From positions 25,290,683 through 25,354,682 of the forward strand of contig CM059560.1 in assembly GCA_030386875.1 (NCBI GenBank): a stretch of 64,000 bases of DNA, read 5' to 3'. Positions within the stretch are counted from its first letter, which is position 1, and every line of letters begins with the position of its first letter. Of the stretch, positions 12,201 to 24,200 are shown piece after piece. A program made the translations under genes and the position numbers. The notes under the pieces are model-generated. The model ran no database searches. It had not been told where the DNA came from and was given only the letters and a program-made list of their open reading frames with translations. Source of the DNA: Morinoia aosen (lineage: Eukaryota > Arthropoda > Malacostraca > Amphipoda > Talitridae).

Positions 12201-15200
12201 TCGTCTCCGGTGCCTGATTTGGAATCCCTTCGGAATCGAATTGTGGCACGCTCTGAGGACATACGCAACATTCCTGGAGTGTGGGATCGTGTTCGCAGGT
12301 CAATGAGACATCGATGTGAGGTCTGTATTCAAGCAGGAGGTGGTCATTTTGAACATCTTCTGTAATGGCAACGACCTGCGGAAAGAAAAACGTTCCGGTG
12401 AATTTCAATGTTGTGAAGGCCATAACTCGGAAATGAAGCATTTCCGGACATATGTTGTAATGAACTATTTTGATTGTCTACATGTGGGAAATACATACCT
12501 GAAATTATGCCGTGTATTTTTGAAACACCCTGTATATACATATATTATTCTTAATTACTTCAAAATTTACGAAGCTAGAGCAATGCGGTTTGTTGCATTT
12601 GAAAGTCAAACGTTGGCTCTATCTAATAGACAAAATGGAATTTTTGGATTATTTCAAACAGAATTTTTATGAATTTTTCATTTCAGGGTCAGAGCAAAAG
12701 TTATAATTTTAGGGTAAAAAAGTCTACGGAAATCTTTACAGAAAAAATTTTGAAAATTCATATTGTCAGTTAGGTAGAGCACATACGTCACTTTCAAGTG
12801 CAACAAACCGCATTGCCCTAGCTTTGTAAACTTCGGAGGTATTAACTTTGCCATCTTGATAACTTACTTTTTGTAAAAACTTCATTTTCAAGAAAAAAAA
12901 TGCTTCTCCTCCTACAGTTTTTGAGCTACAGTGATGATTTTGGTATCATTGGATGCAGAAAAACAAGGGCTTTACAATGTATTGAGCAGTTTTTCACAGT
13001 TCATTCTTGTTTCAAAGTTATGATGTCATAAATTTGAATTTTCTTGAGAATATTTTGATTTTTTGTTGTTTTTAATTTTTTTAAATTTTGTATTGGAAAT
13101 TTGAGGAAAAGCATTCCATTTTTTTGGAATGTCCACGTTATTCTGCATCCAATGATACCAAAATCATTACTGTAGCTCAAAAACTGTAGGAGGAGCAGCA
13201 TTTAGAAAACCCCCCCCAAAAATGTCGTTTGCTATGATTTCCCATTTTCTTTTCAAGAAAATCGCATTTTGTCATAAATGATAAATGATTCTAAATTGCA
13301 TTTCCTATCAGTACACTAAATTTCATTGCTCTAAGTTCAAAACAAAAAAAAAATTCGGATAGGGATGAGGAATATGAATGATGAAATATATTAAATGAAT
13401 AAAATGAAAAAAATTGAAAATTTTGGATTTTTTTTTTTTTTTTTTTTGTCCACGTTATTCTGCATTCAATGATACTAAAATCATTACTGTAGCTCAAAAA
13501 CTGTAGGAGGAGCAGCATTTAGAAAACCCCCCAAAAATGTCGTTTTCTATGATTCCCCATTTTCTTTTCAAGAAAATCGCATTTTGTCATAAATGATAAA
13601 CGATTCTAAATTGCATTTCCCATTAGTATACCAAATTTCATTGCTCTAGGTTCAAAAATGAAAAAAAACGTCCGTAAGGGGAATGCTCTCCCCCCCCCCC
13701 GGAGGGGACGTTAGCTCTGGGATACGTTCCTGATATTTTTTACAGACAATCGGGGACATATCTCAAACTCATTAGAGCAATAAAAAAAAAATCGGGAGAA
13801 CCGACCTTTGGACTGCAGATGCCCCGGAAATGGTTCCCTTAAGGACCATCTTTTTTCGGTTCACTGCTGTCCTGTTTTTCAGCACCTACTACTTTCTTCT
13901 TCAACTTTTTCTTCTTTCATGAACTTCTTTCTTAGCTTCCTGTTTCTGTGCACCTTGTGCATAGATTCCGCTTTCCCTCAACTCCATACTAAATGGTGCC
14001 TTCCTTCTTCCTCTCTTAGAACATCTTAGGCGTGCAATTAAGGGAGGCTAAAACTTTCTTATGTAATAATTATGTGACACTGTGATTTATATTTAGAAGT
14101 AATAAGTTTTTCCTTCCACTTACCACCAAGCGTGAAACTTGTTCTATCGTAACGTTTTAAATTTATTCAAAAATAAATCTGAACATAGTCGGAGAATTTT
14201 CAGCATTTTTTACATGGAAATAGTTTTTCGTAATTCTAATTACCAGCGAAATTCCATGTTTTGTTACCTGACGTTATTAAAATTTGAATTACTTGAGAAA
14301 TGCATAGTTTTCTCTGTTCTGAAAACTTTAGAATAAATTCGATGTTTGAGCTTCCCAAGTATTTAATTCCCTACAGTTTTCAGTTCTAGTCGTAAGAATT
14401 TTTCCATAAGCCATGGGTTACAGGACGGCCTTGGCTTGCGTTAATCAGCAAACGTTCCTGGATGCACATGTCAATTCATTCTATACCTGTTTACGTGATT
14501 GGGACAAGTTTCATCCTTGCCTACGTTGCTGCTTGTAGTCTACACCGTGGCGCGGGTGGTTCGCCATCAGACTTTGAACTAGGAAAACCTTGGATCGATC
14601 CCTATTCGATACCTGCGGTAATTTTACCAGCCCGCAGGCACCTTGAGGGTAATGACATTTGGAGGCGACGTGTAGAAGAAGCAAGAGAAGGAACTCGTCT
14701 ACTCACTAAGATTGTTCTCCACTCACTCCCTCTTCTTAGGTTAAAAAGCTTAAAAACCACATGTAAGACCCCTTAATAGATATTTCGTTAAAGAGATGCA
14801 TTTTTCATCCAGCCGCTTGTCGCGCTCGTCAACGGACGATGAGAACAGCACTTTGCATCAGATGCTGGACTCAGACCACAGGCTGCCGCAGATGGTGTCC
14901 ACTATCAGGGAGAGTCTGGAGACCAGCTGGGATTTGGCCCAAGAGAAGCTCTCTCTGCTGCAGGAGCTGCTGGAGAGCATCTTGGCTGTGCAGCAAGAAG
15001 AGTTAACGGAAGAGGCCTTTTTCTTGGACTCAGATTCCGACCAGAGCTCTGGAGATAAAGGAAAGGAACCCAAAGCAGTGGAAAGCGGAGAAGCTGAAGG
15101 TAGTGTTGGTGAGTTCTTCACCGCCGTAAAATTTGTATTTTGAAGAATGGTATGTGAATGTATCTTAAAGAAATTGAGTAAAAATTATTTTCCAGTATTC

Positions 15201-18200
15201 ACGCAATAGAAATTTCTACTTTCACTTTGTTCCTAAATGAAATAATACCTCGAAATTTCTCGGAAGTGTGGAGAGTGACCTGGTCATGTCCTTTAAGGCG
15301 TATGACAGAAGTATAACATTTGTTTTGTTATCTCAACACGTCACGGGGGTAGTGAAACTGAAGTTCGTTATTCAACTCAAATGAAGTCAATTCTATTATT
15401 CAGTATTGGCTATCACAGACATTAAATAGACCGTGATTTCATTTGGCTTAGATTTAGCGTTTTTGAAAATTGGCTTTGTTTCCACGTTTGTCAGCAGAAT
15501 TATGAAAATCCCTCATTGACGCCGCAGTCAGTGTATTAACCATACTTCTCTCATTACGGCTTAACACAGGAATGTGTAAGGAATTTCTTGCGAATGAATT
15601 TTTGAATTCTATCCCCAGAGTCGGGAGAAACTGACTTGGCTCGACAGCTCGGTGCGGTGGAGGCATTGCTGACCAAGTGTCAGGAGTTACCGCGATCCTG
15701 TCAGCTCGGTGTACTGGACTTGAATTTATCAGCAGCTCGAACGTGGCTGACAGACCAGCTTACGCTGCACAAGCGCGCCGTGCACCATCAAGTTATTGGG
15801 TAAACACACCCCTTCAGGGGGATAAGACTGTTGGAGCTACGGGAATTGGAGCTCCCATGGGGAATATGCGAGGTCTTGAGCAAAAGGTTTGGTAGGCCTT
15901 CCTTTTGTCAAAATAGAATAGTTTTGTGTGGTTAACAAACCATTTTTTTTTCGGTTCACAGCTGTCCCATTTTTCACCGCATTTTTTTCAACTTTTGTTT
16001 TTGTTTCATAAACTTTATTCTCAATTTACTATTTCTATGCATTTTGTGAATAGATTCCGCGTTTTCTTTACGCAATACCTAGTGGTGTCTCCCTCTTTCC
16101 TCTCTTTGGAATGCCCATGCTGCAGTTAGGTAGGCTCAAACTAACATCTAATCTAATCTTTTGGGTATAAATTTTTATCTCACTAAATTTTAGTAAGATC
16201 GTTCACACGAGTGTCTAAAAAATGGTAATTTTTGGTTAAATACACAGATACAAAAATTAGAGCATTGGAAAAGTTTTTAAACCTTTGTGCATTATTGCAT
16301 TGTTTTAAACGAAGCTTTCTTTGGTTTGGGTCAGCTTTCTTCGAATCCGCTACTAACTTCCCTAAGCTTGAACAGATTTAGTCGCAATTCATCTAAAGTT
16401 AATATCAATATTTTTCTATTCACTAATGTTAGTGGATGCCAAAATATATCATTTTCAGTAGATATTTTCTTCAATATTAACATAGTAAATGAATACATTC
16501 GAAAAGGTTTACGCTATTTTACATTGCTTTAGTTGACTACCCCTCAGGGAGATACAACTACTGTTCCAAAAACTTTTTTCTCAACTTACAGTTTCTATGT
16601 CCCTTCAGCATAGAGTCCGCGTTCCTATATCTCCATACTAAATGGTGCTTTCCTCATTCCTCTCTTCGGAACGCTTTTATTAGCAGTCAGGGGCTCTTAA
16701 ACTGACATCTAATCTAACCTTCAGTCTACCACAATAAACGAAGCCATAGCAAGAGCAGCGCGTGTGACGGACACAGAGGTGAGCTAACACGAGGCTTGCG
16801 TGCCCAGGGCCGTGGAGCGCCGCATTGACGCGCTGGAGCGGGAGGTGACGGAGCGGTGGCTGGGCCTGGAAGTCGCGCCTGTCACCGCCGCTCAGGTCGT
16901 GTCGCTCCTCAACTACGTCCTCGAGGTGCAGCGCGTGGTGAGTGGTGGAGTGTGGGGTTTGTGTGAGTGGCGGGGTGCAGCGCATGGTGAGTGGTGGAGT
17001 GTGAAGTTTGTGTGCGTGGTGGAGTGTGGCGTGTGTGTGAGTGGTGGAGTGTGGGGCTTGTGTGAGTGGCAGGGTGCAGCGCGTGGTGAGTGGTGGAGTG
17101 TAGGGTGTGTGTGAGTGGCGGGGTGCAGCGCATGGTGAGTAGTGGAGTGTGAAGTTTGTGTGCGTGGTGGAATGCAGCGCACGGTGAGTGGTGGAGTGTA
17201 GCGCATGGTGAGTGGTGGAGTGTGGCGTGTGTGGGTGGCAGGGTGGAGTGCATGGTGAGTGGTGGAGTGTGGTGTGTGTGAGTGGTGGAGTGTGGGGTGT
17301 GCGAGTGGCGGGGCGGAGTGCGTGGTGAGTGGTGGAGTGTGGCGTGTGTGAGTGGTGGAGTGTTGGGTATGTGTGAGTGGTGGAGTGTTGGGTATGTGTG
17401 AGTGGTGGAGTGTTGGGTATGTGTGAGTGGTGGAGTGTTGGGTATGTGTGAGTGGTGGAGTGTTGGGTATGTGTGAGTGGTGGAGTGCTGGGTATGTGTG
17501 AGTGGTGGAGTGTGGGGTGTGTGTGAGTGGTGGAGTGTGGGGTGTGTGAGTGGCGGGGGGCAGCGCATGGTGAGTGGCGGAGTGTGGGGTGTGTGAGTGG
17601 CGGGGTGCAGCGCGTGGTGAGTGGTGGAGTGTGGGGTGTGTGAGTGGCGGGGTGCAGCGCATGGTGAGTGGTGGGGTGCAGCGCATGGTGGGTGGTGGAG
17701 TGTTGGGTGTGTGAGTGGTCGGGTGCAGCGCATGGTGAGTGGTGGAGTGTGGGGTGTGTGAGTGGCGGAGTGCGGTGCATGGTGAGTGGTGGAGTGTGGC
17801 GTGTGTGGGTGGCGGAGTGCAGTGCGTGGTGAGTGGTGAAGTGTAGCGTGTGTGAGTGGGGGAGTGTAGCGTGTGTGAGTGGTGGAGTGTAGCGTGTGTG
17901 AGTGGTGAAGTGTAGCGTGTGTGAGTGGTGGAGTGTAGCGTGTGTGAGTGGGGGAGTGTAGCGTGTGTGAGTGGGGGAGTGTAGCGTGTGTGAGTGGGGG
18001 AGTGTAGCGTGTGTGGGTGGTGGAGTGCAGCGCACGGTGAGTGGTGGAGTGCAGCGCACGGTGAGTGGTGGAGTGTGGCGTTTGTGGGTGGCAGGGTGGA
18101 GTGCGTGGTGAGTGGTGGAGTGTGGCGTGTGTGTGGGTGGCGGAGTGCAGTGCGTGGTGAGGGGTGGAGTGTGGCGTGTGTGTAAGTGGCGGGGTGCAGT

Positions 18201-21200
18201 GCGTGTGAGTGGTGGAGTGTAGCGAGTGTGAGTGGTGGAGTGTAGCGAGTGTGAGTGGCGGAGTGTCGCGAGTACGACTGGCAGAGTGTTATATATATAT
18301 TTCACACTCACATGAAAGTTGACATTTTCATCGTGCACGATATTCACGTTCGACAAGACCGTGTCGCGGTAATGTTGCCGTCACATAGCCACTTAAGACT
18401 GCTGACGACACCTTCTCGGGCTCAGGGAAAGTAACTTAAATGTTAGATGTAATATCCGTAGACTGTTTTGATGCGTCATTCCTTTAGACTCCTAAAACAA
18501 AAAAAGTTTTTTTAATGCAACCTGTACTTACCAGCATGTAAGGGTAAATTAAGCTTCAAGTTACGTATGATTTTTTTGTGTTGCTCCATTTACCCAAAAA
18601 CATGTAAAAATTCAACTACTATACAATATATCCAAGAAATAGGTGCATCATTTTAATCTCTAGTATTACGTATTGTCCATCACGAATATCGTGATAGACA
18701 GGTTGAAAAAAGTTAGAACAACAGGTTCTCACTTCCCATCACTATTCGTTAATAATCGACTATTCTTGTAATCATCAGAGATTTTATTTTAATAAGTCTT
18801 ATTCTAAAACACCTTAGTTCTAGGGATATACAAGATATGTGAAGAGTGAACTACCTTCATACATTGAGTCACTACATAAATTCTTCACAGTCCTTACTCT
18901 GGAATAAAACAGCTTATAATACATCAAATCAATCATGCATGCACTCTCACAAACTACATGGATTAGTGTGTATTCAAAAACGACGATAGGATCACCGCAG
19001 TACAAACGTTTTTGCTTGATCCAACCGCTGGGACGGTGTGTGCCCACCTGCCCTTAAGTTCGGTTGTTTGACGTGACCAGAAGAGCCTCTGCCCCGGTCC
19101 TAACGCTCCCATCTCTGACGCTGGGCAGATTGGCTCCCTGGAGACGAGGGAGCTCATGATCACTCGTGCGTTTCGGACGGTGCAGCGCTATGGCGTTCCT
19201 CTCAGACCTGAGGTGAGGCCTTCGCCAATGTTTATCATTTGTTCATTATTTCCCATATATATTTCGTACACGAATTTTAATTATTTTTTTGTGCTGTGTG
19301 ATTGTATGTTTCATGAAGTTCTGATGTTTTGCACACAGCTAGTTTGTACTTGTATGTTTAGCAGAAAGACTTTTAAGTTTCTGGAGAAGATTTACGAAAT
19401 TTACGCAGCTGATTTGGTAAGTACATCGCTAACCAGCCATAAAAACACACCGTTCTTCAAAAAGGAACAATCAGTTTATCCTTGAGTGAATTTTTTCCTT
19501 CCAAGGTGGAGGGGAAATACGAGACTCTTTTCAAGAACCTAAAGCGGCTCCGCAAGTGCCTACGTCGCAGCGTTCTAGAGCGTCCCTCGACCGTGGCCAA
19601 ACTGAAAAGCTTGCTCGCGTCAGAAGTGCAAGAAATCGACAAGGAGACGGAAAAGTTACACGAACAAGTGGAAGTAAGACATTTTTATTTTAGTTCTGAC
19701 ACAAGTGTGTACCTGGGGATAGGAGGGGGCTTTAGGCAAATTATTCGGAGCGCAAGCTTGAATGCATCTGTTCTTTTGAGCACAGCTTTCCCTTGCTGTA
19801 CCGCCAGTGTATTCTCACTTAGGCTTCGCTCTATTATTGGGCGTTGTGAAGACATTCATAAAGTTTTCTTTCATTTACAGTATGTATTTCCAAGTTCATT
19901 TAACTTGAGTGCTTACGCTGTACGGCATGAGGGTGAATGAAAATCTCTGTATTTTCGTGTATGTCTTAGTTTTTATTATGTTAATGTTAAGAACACGAGT
20001 TTTATTTAAGTTTATTTTGAGAGTTTCTCAGACAGAAAGGGCTTTGATTTTTCAAATTTAATAGTCAGCATTAATTGTTTCAAGTTTGGATCTGCATTCT
20101 TAATCGTGTGTTGTAAGCTGATATCCCTGAATAAGTGATGTTTGTCGTCATCGCAATTATTTTTTAGGAAATGATAGTTGACTGTACGTTAATACTATGT
20201 AAGCAGACGGATACTCAGTTACTCATAAACATGACTAAACGTATTTGAACGAGCTACTCCCATCAGAAGTGTACAACTTTTTTATCTATAGGAATTAACA
20301 CTCCTAGGATAAAGATTTGAGGTCCCGTTAAGCAGGCCTTCTTTGTGTTGCAATAAAGCATGTTTTCATTTCATTAAGGAACATTTTTTTTTGTTCACTG
20401 CTGACCTGGTTTTCCACGCCTCACACTTTCTTTTTAAACTTTTTTCTTGTTTCCTAATCTTTCTTTTCAACTTATTTTTTCTGTGCGAAAGGAATCCTGT
20501 ACGGGAACACATCTTGTGCATAGATTCTGCGTTTCCTTAACTTCAAACTAAAAGGGACGTTCATCCTTCTTCTCTTTAAACATCTTCATTTACCAATCAA
20601 AGTTGAATTTAATATAACCAATCAATTAAGCGTGCCATTCTCACAGACTGTTATCAAACCACTTTTAATTCCATTACTTTTTAATCACTGATTTGTCCAA
20701 TAAACAATAAGAAGAACTCGGAAGCGACTCCACACCATGCGTATAATGAATATCAGAACCATCCAGCTATCGAGTTAAGTTCACTTGTTAAACTGGTCTC
20801 CGAAGTTCCTCCATATTTTATTGGCTTGTACAGTGAAGTCAAAAACTGGTTCGACGCTAATTTTACATTCAGTTTACCAAGTAGTTCACCTAGTGTTTCT
20901 GATATTCTTTTGAGTTTATTCGCAAGTGCCGGAAAATAGGGGCAAGTAGACACACCCAATGTTCTCCTCGTAACATGCTTACAGCCCCAGACATTAAACA
21001 ACTCACTTCATGGGTTGTGCAATAGCTCATCTGCTGCTCGTACAACAGGCACTGAAGTACCTACGCATCACCAGTGATCGTGAGGAGACCCTGCGCATGC
21101 TGGAGGCTGCCGAAGGCCGGGCGGCTGTCATACGGAAGCAAGCGCAGACGGTCGAGGAGCGCCAACGCGACTTCCAGGTGGCGTGGACGTTCAGTGGTTT

Positions 21201-24200
21201 TTGCTCGGAAGATACAGAGGTGTATGCACTCCGAACGTAACCCTTTAACGTCGGAATTTTTGTGCTCATATAACTGTTATCGCAACCATCGTCACTAAAC
21301 GGGCGCCGGATCAGGCAATCACTGATATCAGGATAAGGAAGGAACTGCCACTCAGAAATGAATTCCAAAGAACACATTAGAGAACTAATTGAACAAGAAA
21401 TACAATGTATTGAGGCGATTTTCGAAAGATAACTCTAGAGTCCTCTCGGGCGTTAAAGGGTTAAGCAATTATTGCACGTCCGTTCAGGTCTGCGGCGTTA
21501 GGGTTCGTGAGAGCCGTTTTCAGCTCCCTATGGCAGAATAAATAGTTTTGGTATTGAGAATCCTGGGTAATTTGGCCCCTGGATATTCTCAGTTTTATTT
21601 GCTATTTTTCTTACGGACTGATGAATTATTACGATTCTTAACAAAAGTGCATTCAACGAGTCCTCTCTGTAAAAAACTTCTGGTGCCAGATTTGACAAGT
21701 CTGGGATCTTTTTAGTCCAAAAAGTACGAATCAAACTCACTTCAAAAAAGTTCTCCACAACTTTTACGTTTGAGAAGAAAGTCACAGTAAATCGAACTGT
21801 AAACACTATTTTGTAGTGTTAAATAACCAAAGAGCGTTTAGTTTTTTTGACTGGGTAATTCACTTTCGCTGCTAGATTTCGATCATGTACATATAAGTAT
21901 AAGTAAATCGTATTTTAAATTTGAATGTAATTTCATGACAGTTTCAAATTCAGAATTCTTATTTACCGCAACCTCTCCTAAGTACAAAAGAGAAATGACC
22001 TAAATCATCTCAGAATACGGTGTTCACATTGAGCCAACCGAGATGGTTGGCTATACCTTTTGAAGTGTACTTACTCGAATTTATCTGTTTCAATATAAGT
22101 TAAATTTTTTACGGAAAAAAATTTACCTGCAGTTTTCCAAGCTTATAATATATGGAAATGAAAATAATGTGAGCGAGAGATTTCAATGTTACAAGACAAA
22201 CTTAAAGGTGATCGCTAGAGAACATCATCTCATTCGTAGATGGTGGACAATAATTATCTTTGCAGGGCAAAAAATTATGTCGTGTTGGATCTAGTAATGA
22301 AATTTGTCATATTTCGAGGGTGGATGACATTACAGTTGGAAGTGAGCGACTTCACGAAGCTGTCAGAGGTGGAGGAGGTGATTGCCGTGAAGACTCAACT
22401 CTGGCGCTGTCTGGACAGCTGGGAGAAGCAAGGCGCCCATTGGCTGCAGGTGGGGAGTTACATTCACGCCGTCCTTGAAACTCTGTTGCCTTTCAAAAGA
22501 AATCCCCCTCAGGGGGATACAGGTATTATATCTATGGGAATTAGCGCTCCCGGGGGGACTATGTGAGGGCCTGAGCTAAAGGTTAGGTAGGCTTCCTTTT
22601 GTTGAAATAGAATAGGTTCTTGTTTTGTTACGGACCATCTTTTTTCGGTTCACTGCTGTCCTGTTTTTCAGCACCTACTACTTTCTTCTTCAACTTTTTC
22701 TTGTTTCATGAACTTCTTTCTTAGCTTCCTGTTTCTGTGCACCTTGTGCATAGATTTCGCGTTCCCTCAACTCCATACTAAATAGTGCCTTCCTCCTTCC
22801 TCTCTTAGAACATCTTTGTTGTGCAGTTAAGGGAGGCTAAAACTTTCTTATATAATAATAATTCAAAAGAAATCTTTATTGCCTTTCCAAAGAAATCTTT
22901 ACTGATAGCTTCAATTTTTTCAATCTTGTTTTATTTAAAATGGTTTCTCAGTAACTCAACTGAAGGAGGAGGGCGGGTAGTGTATGCTAAAAAAGAAAGA
23001 GGGTTCCTTTACTATAGGTTTTCTCCGTTTTCTACCATTACCAGTAGAGCTACATGCGTTTCTCTAATGTGTCTTTCTTACCTTGTATAAAGTGAAATGC
23101 TCGACCTTCTAATCATGAAAATGCTACGTGTATTGTTTGTTTTACTTAACATACCCTCATTATTGTATTTCACGTGCGGTATGAATTATATTACTCCAAT
23201 AGTTCATGTAATTTAAACTGAATTACACTTTTAGGTGATAGAAAAATTTCCTAAACATTTTTCATTGTGCATGAATATCAAAATAGTTCATAGTATACTA
23301 GAGATAAGTTCTAAAAATAGACTAGACGTTGCTCTGTACACGAAGGCAGTCGAATAGCCTAAAACATCGAGTGGAATAGATCGCTGTGCGTACTACACAA
23401 ATATGTGAAATTCTGGGGTAAAAAATTCACGCCTCTTTTCACTGAAGCGAAAAACTCTTGGGTTTGAGATGGGAATTTTGGCCTTATCTTTTCTTTAATG
23501 GGAACTGAATAAGATAGCAGTCCCGTTGTTTACGTTCACGAATTATTTGTTAAATTGCCCCGAACATCAATACGATTTCTCTCCTTGTACCTGATGTTCT
23601 TGTGACATTTCAGACTGAAGTGCGGCAGCTGAAGTGCGAGGAGGTGGTGTCTGTGACACGAGGCTACCGGGCCACAGTGGAGCAGCTGCAGGGCACCAGC
23701 GAGGGATCAGCGGTGCTCGAGCACCTCGACCTGCTGCTCAAGAAGTTCGAAGAGAAGGTGAGACGCGACCTCTGGTGCGAACATGGCTAGCTCGTTCTAT
23801 ACCAGCAGTGCTTGTTCCGCCGAGAACTTTGTAGTGTTTATGCTCATGACTCGAATGGCGACAGGGCAAACAATCCAAATGAGGTAAAAGGTGAATGGGT
23901 TTTTGACACCTTGTTCACACTTATGATATCGTGACTGGTTTACACGAGAGAAATGGAACTTTCATGTAAATCTTCTCTATATTCATGGCGTTAATTTTGA
24001 GGTACTCTGTCAAGTGCCAATTCAAGCCACCCAAAATTCTAATTTCAAATTTACAAGCCCACGACAAAACCTCGTATGCCAAATACCATCTAGAGATTTG
24101 AAGGGAATTTGTAGAAATAAATTCTATATATTTAATAAAAGACATAAACTTGTGCACTCATGTTTCAACTTGGAATGACGTTTGGCTCGACTGAGCCGTT

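Larger units (their letters stand above)
10883..13838. mobile_element. 2.96-kb terminal-inverted-repeat element
   Basis: Ends are GGGAACCATTTCC and its exact reverse complement GGAAATGGTTCCC (13 bp). Flanks are TTAC on the left and TTAA on the right, which could be a decayed TTAA duplication as in piggyBac-type elements (inference). The element has no transposase of its own, carries a younger mariner-like element (11043-12532) and has internal inverted and direct repeats at 12556-13800. It is non-autonomous as seen. Confidence 0.65.
10757..14064 (+). repeat. SINE-like repeat, copy 2, split by a 3-kb insertion
   Basis: The 5' part (10757-10882) stops inside TTGTTACGG. The 3' part resumes at 13843 with GGACCATCTTTTTTCGGTT and ends in GGGAGGCTAAAACTTTCTTA. 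Other copies are continuous at this point, so the material between was inserted later. Confidence 0.8.

Noticed and set aside
16680-18356. 558-, 274- and 257-codon minus-strand open frames rich in His/Thr/Pro
   Set aside because: They are the complement of the G-rich minisatellite; all frames are open because the repeat lacks stops. No start context or non-repeat domain.
22260-22478. Alternative frame open across exon 12
   Set aside because: The phase-0 frame gives the dynein LW...W block and joins exons 11 and 13 in phase; the other frame does neither.
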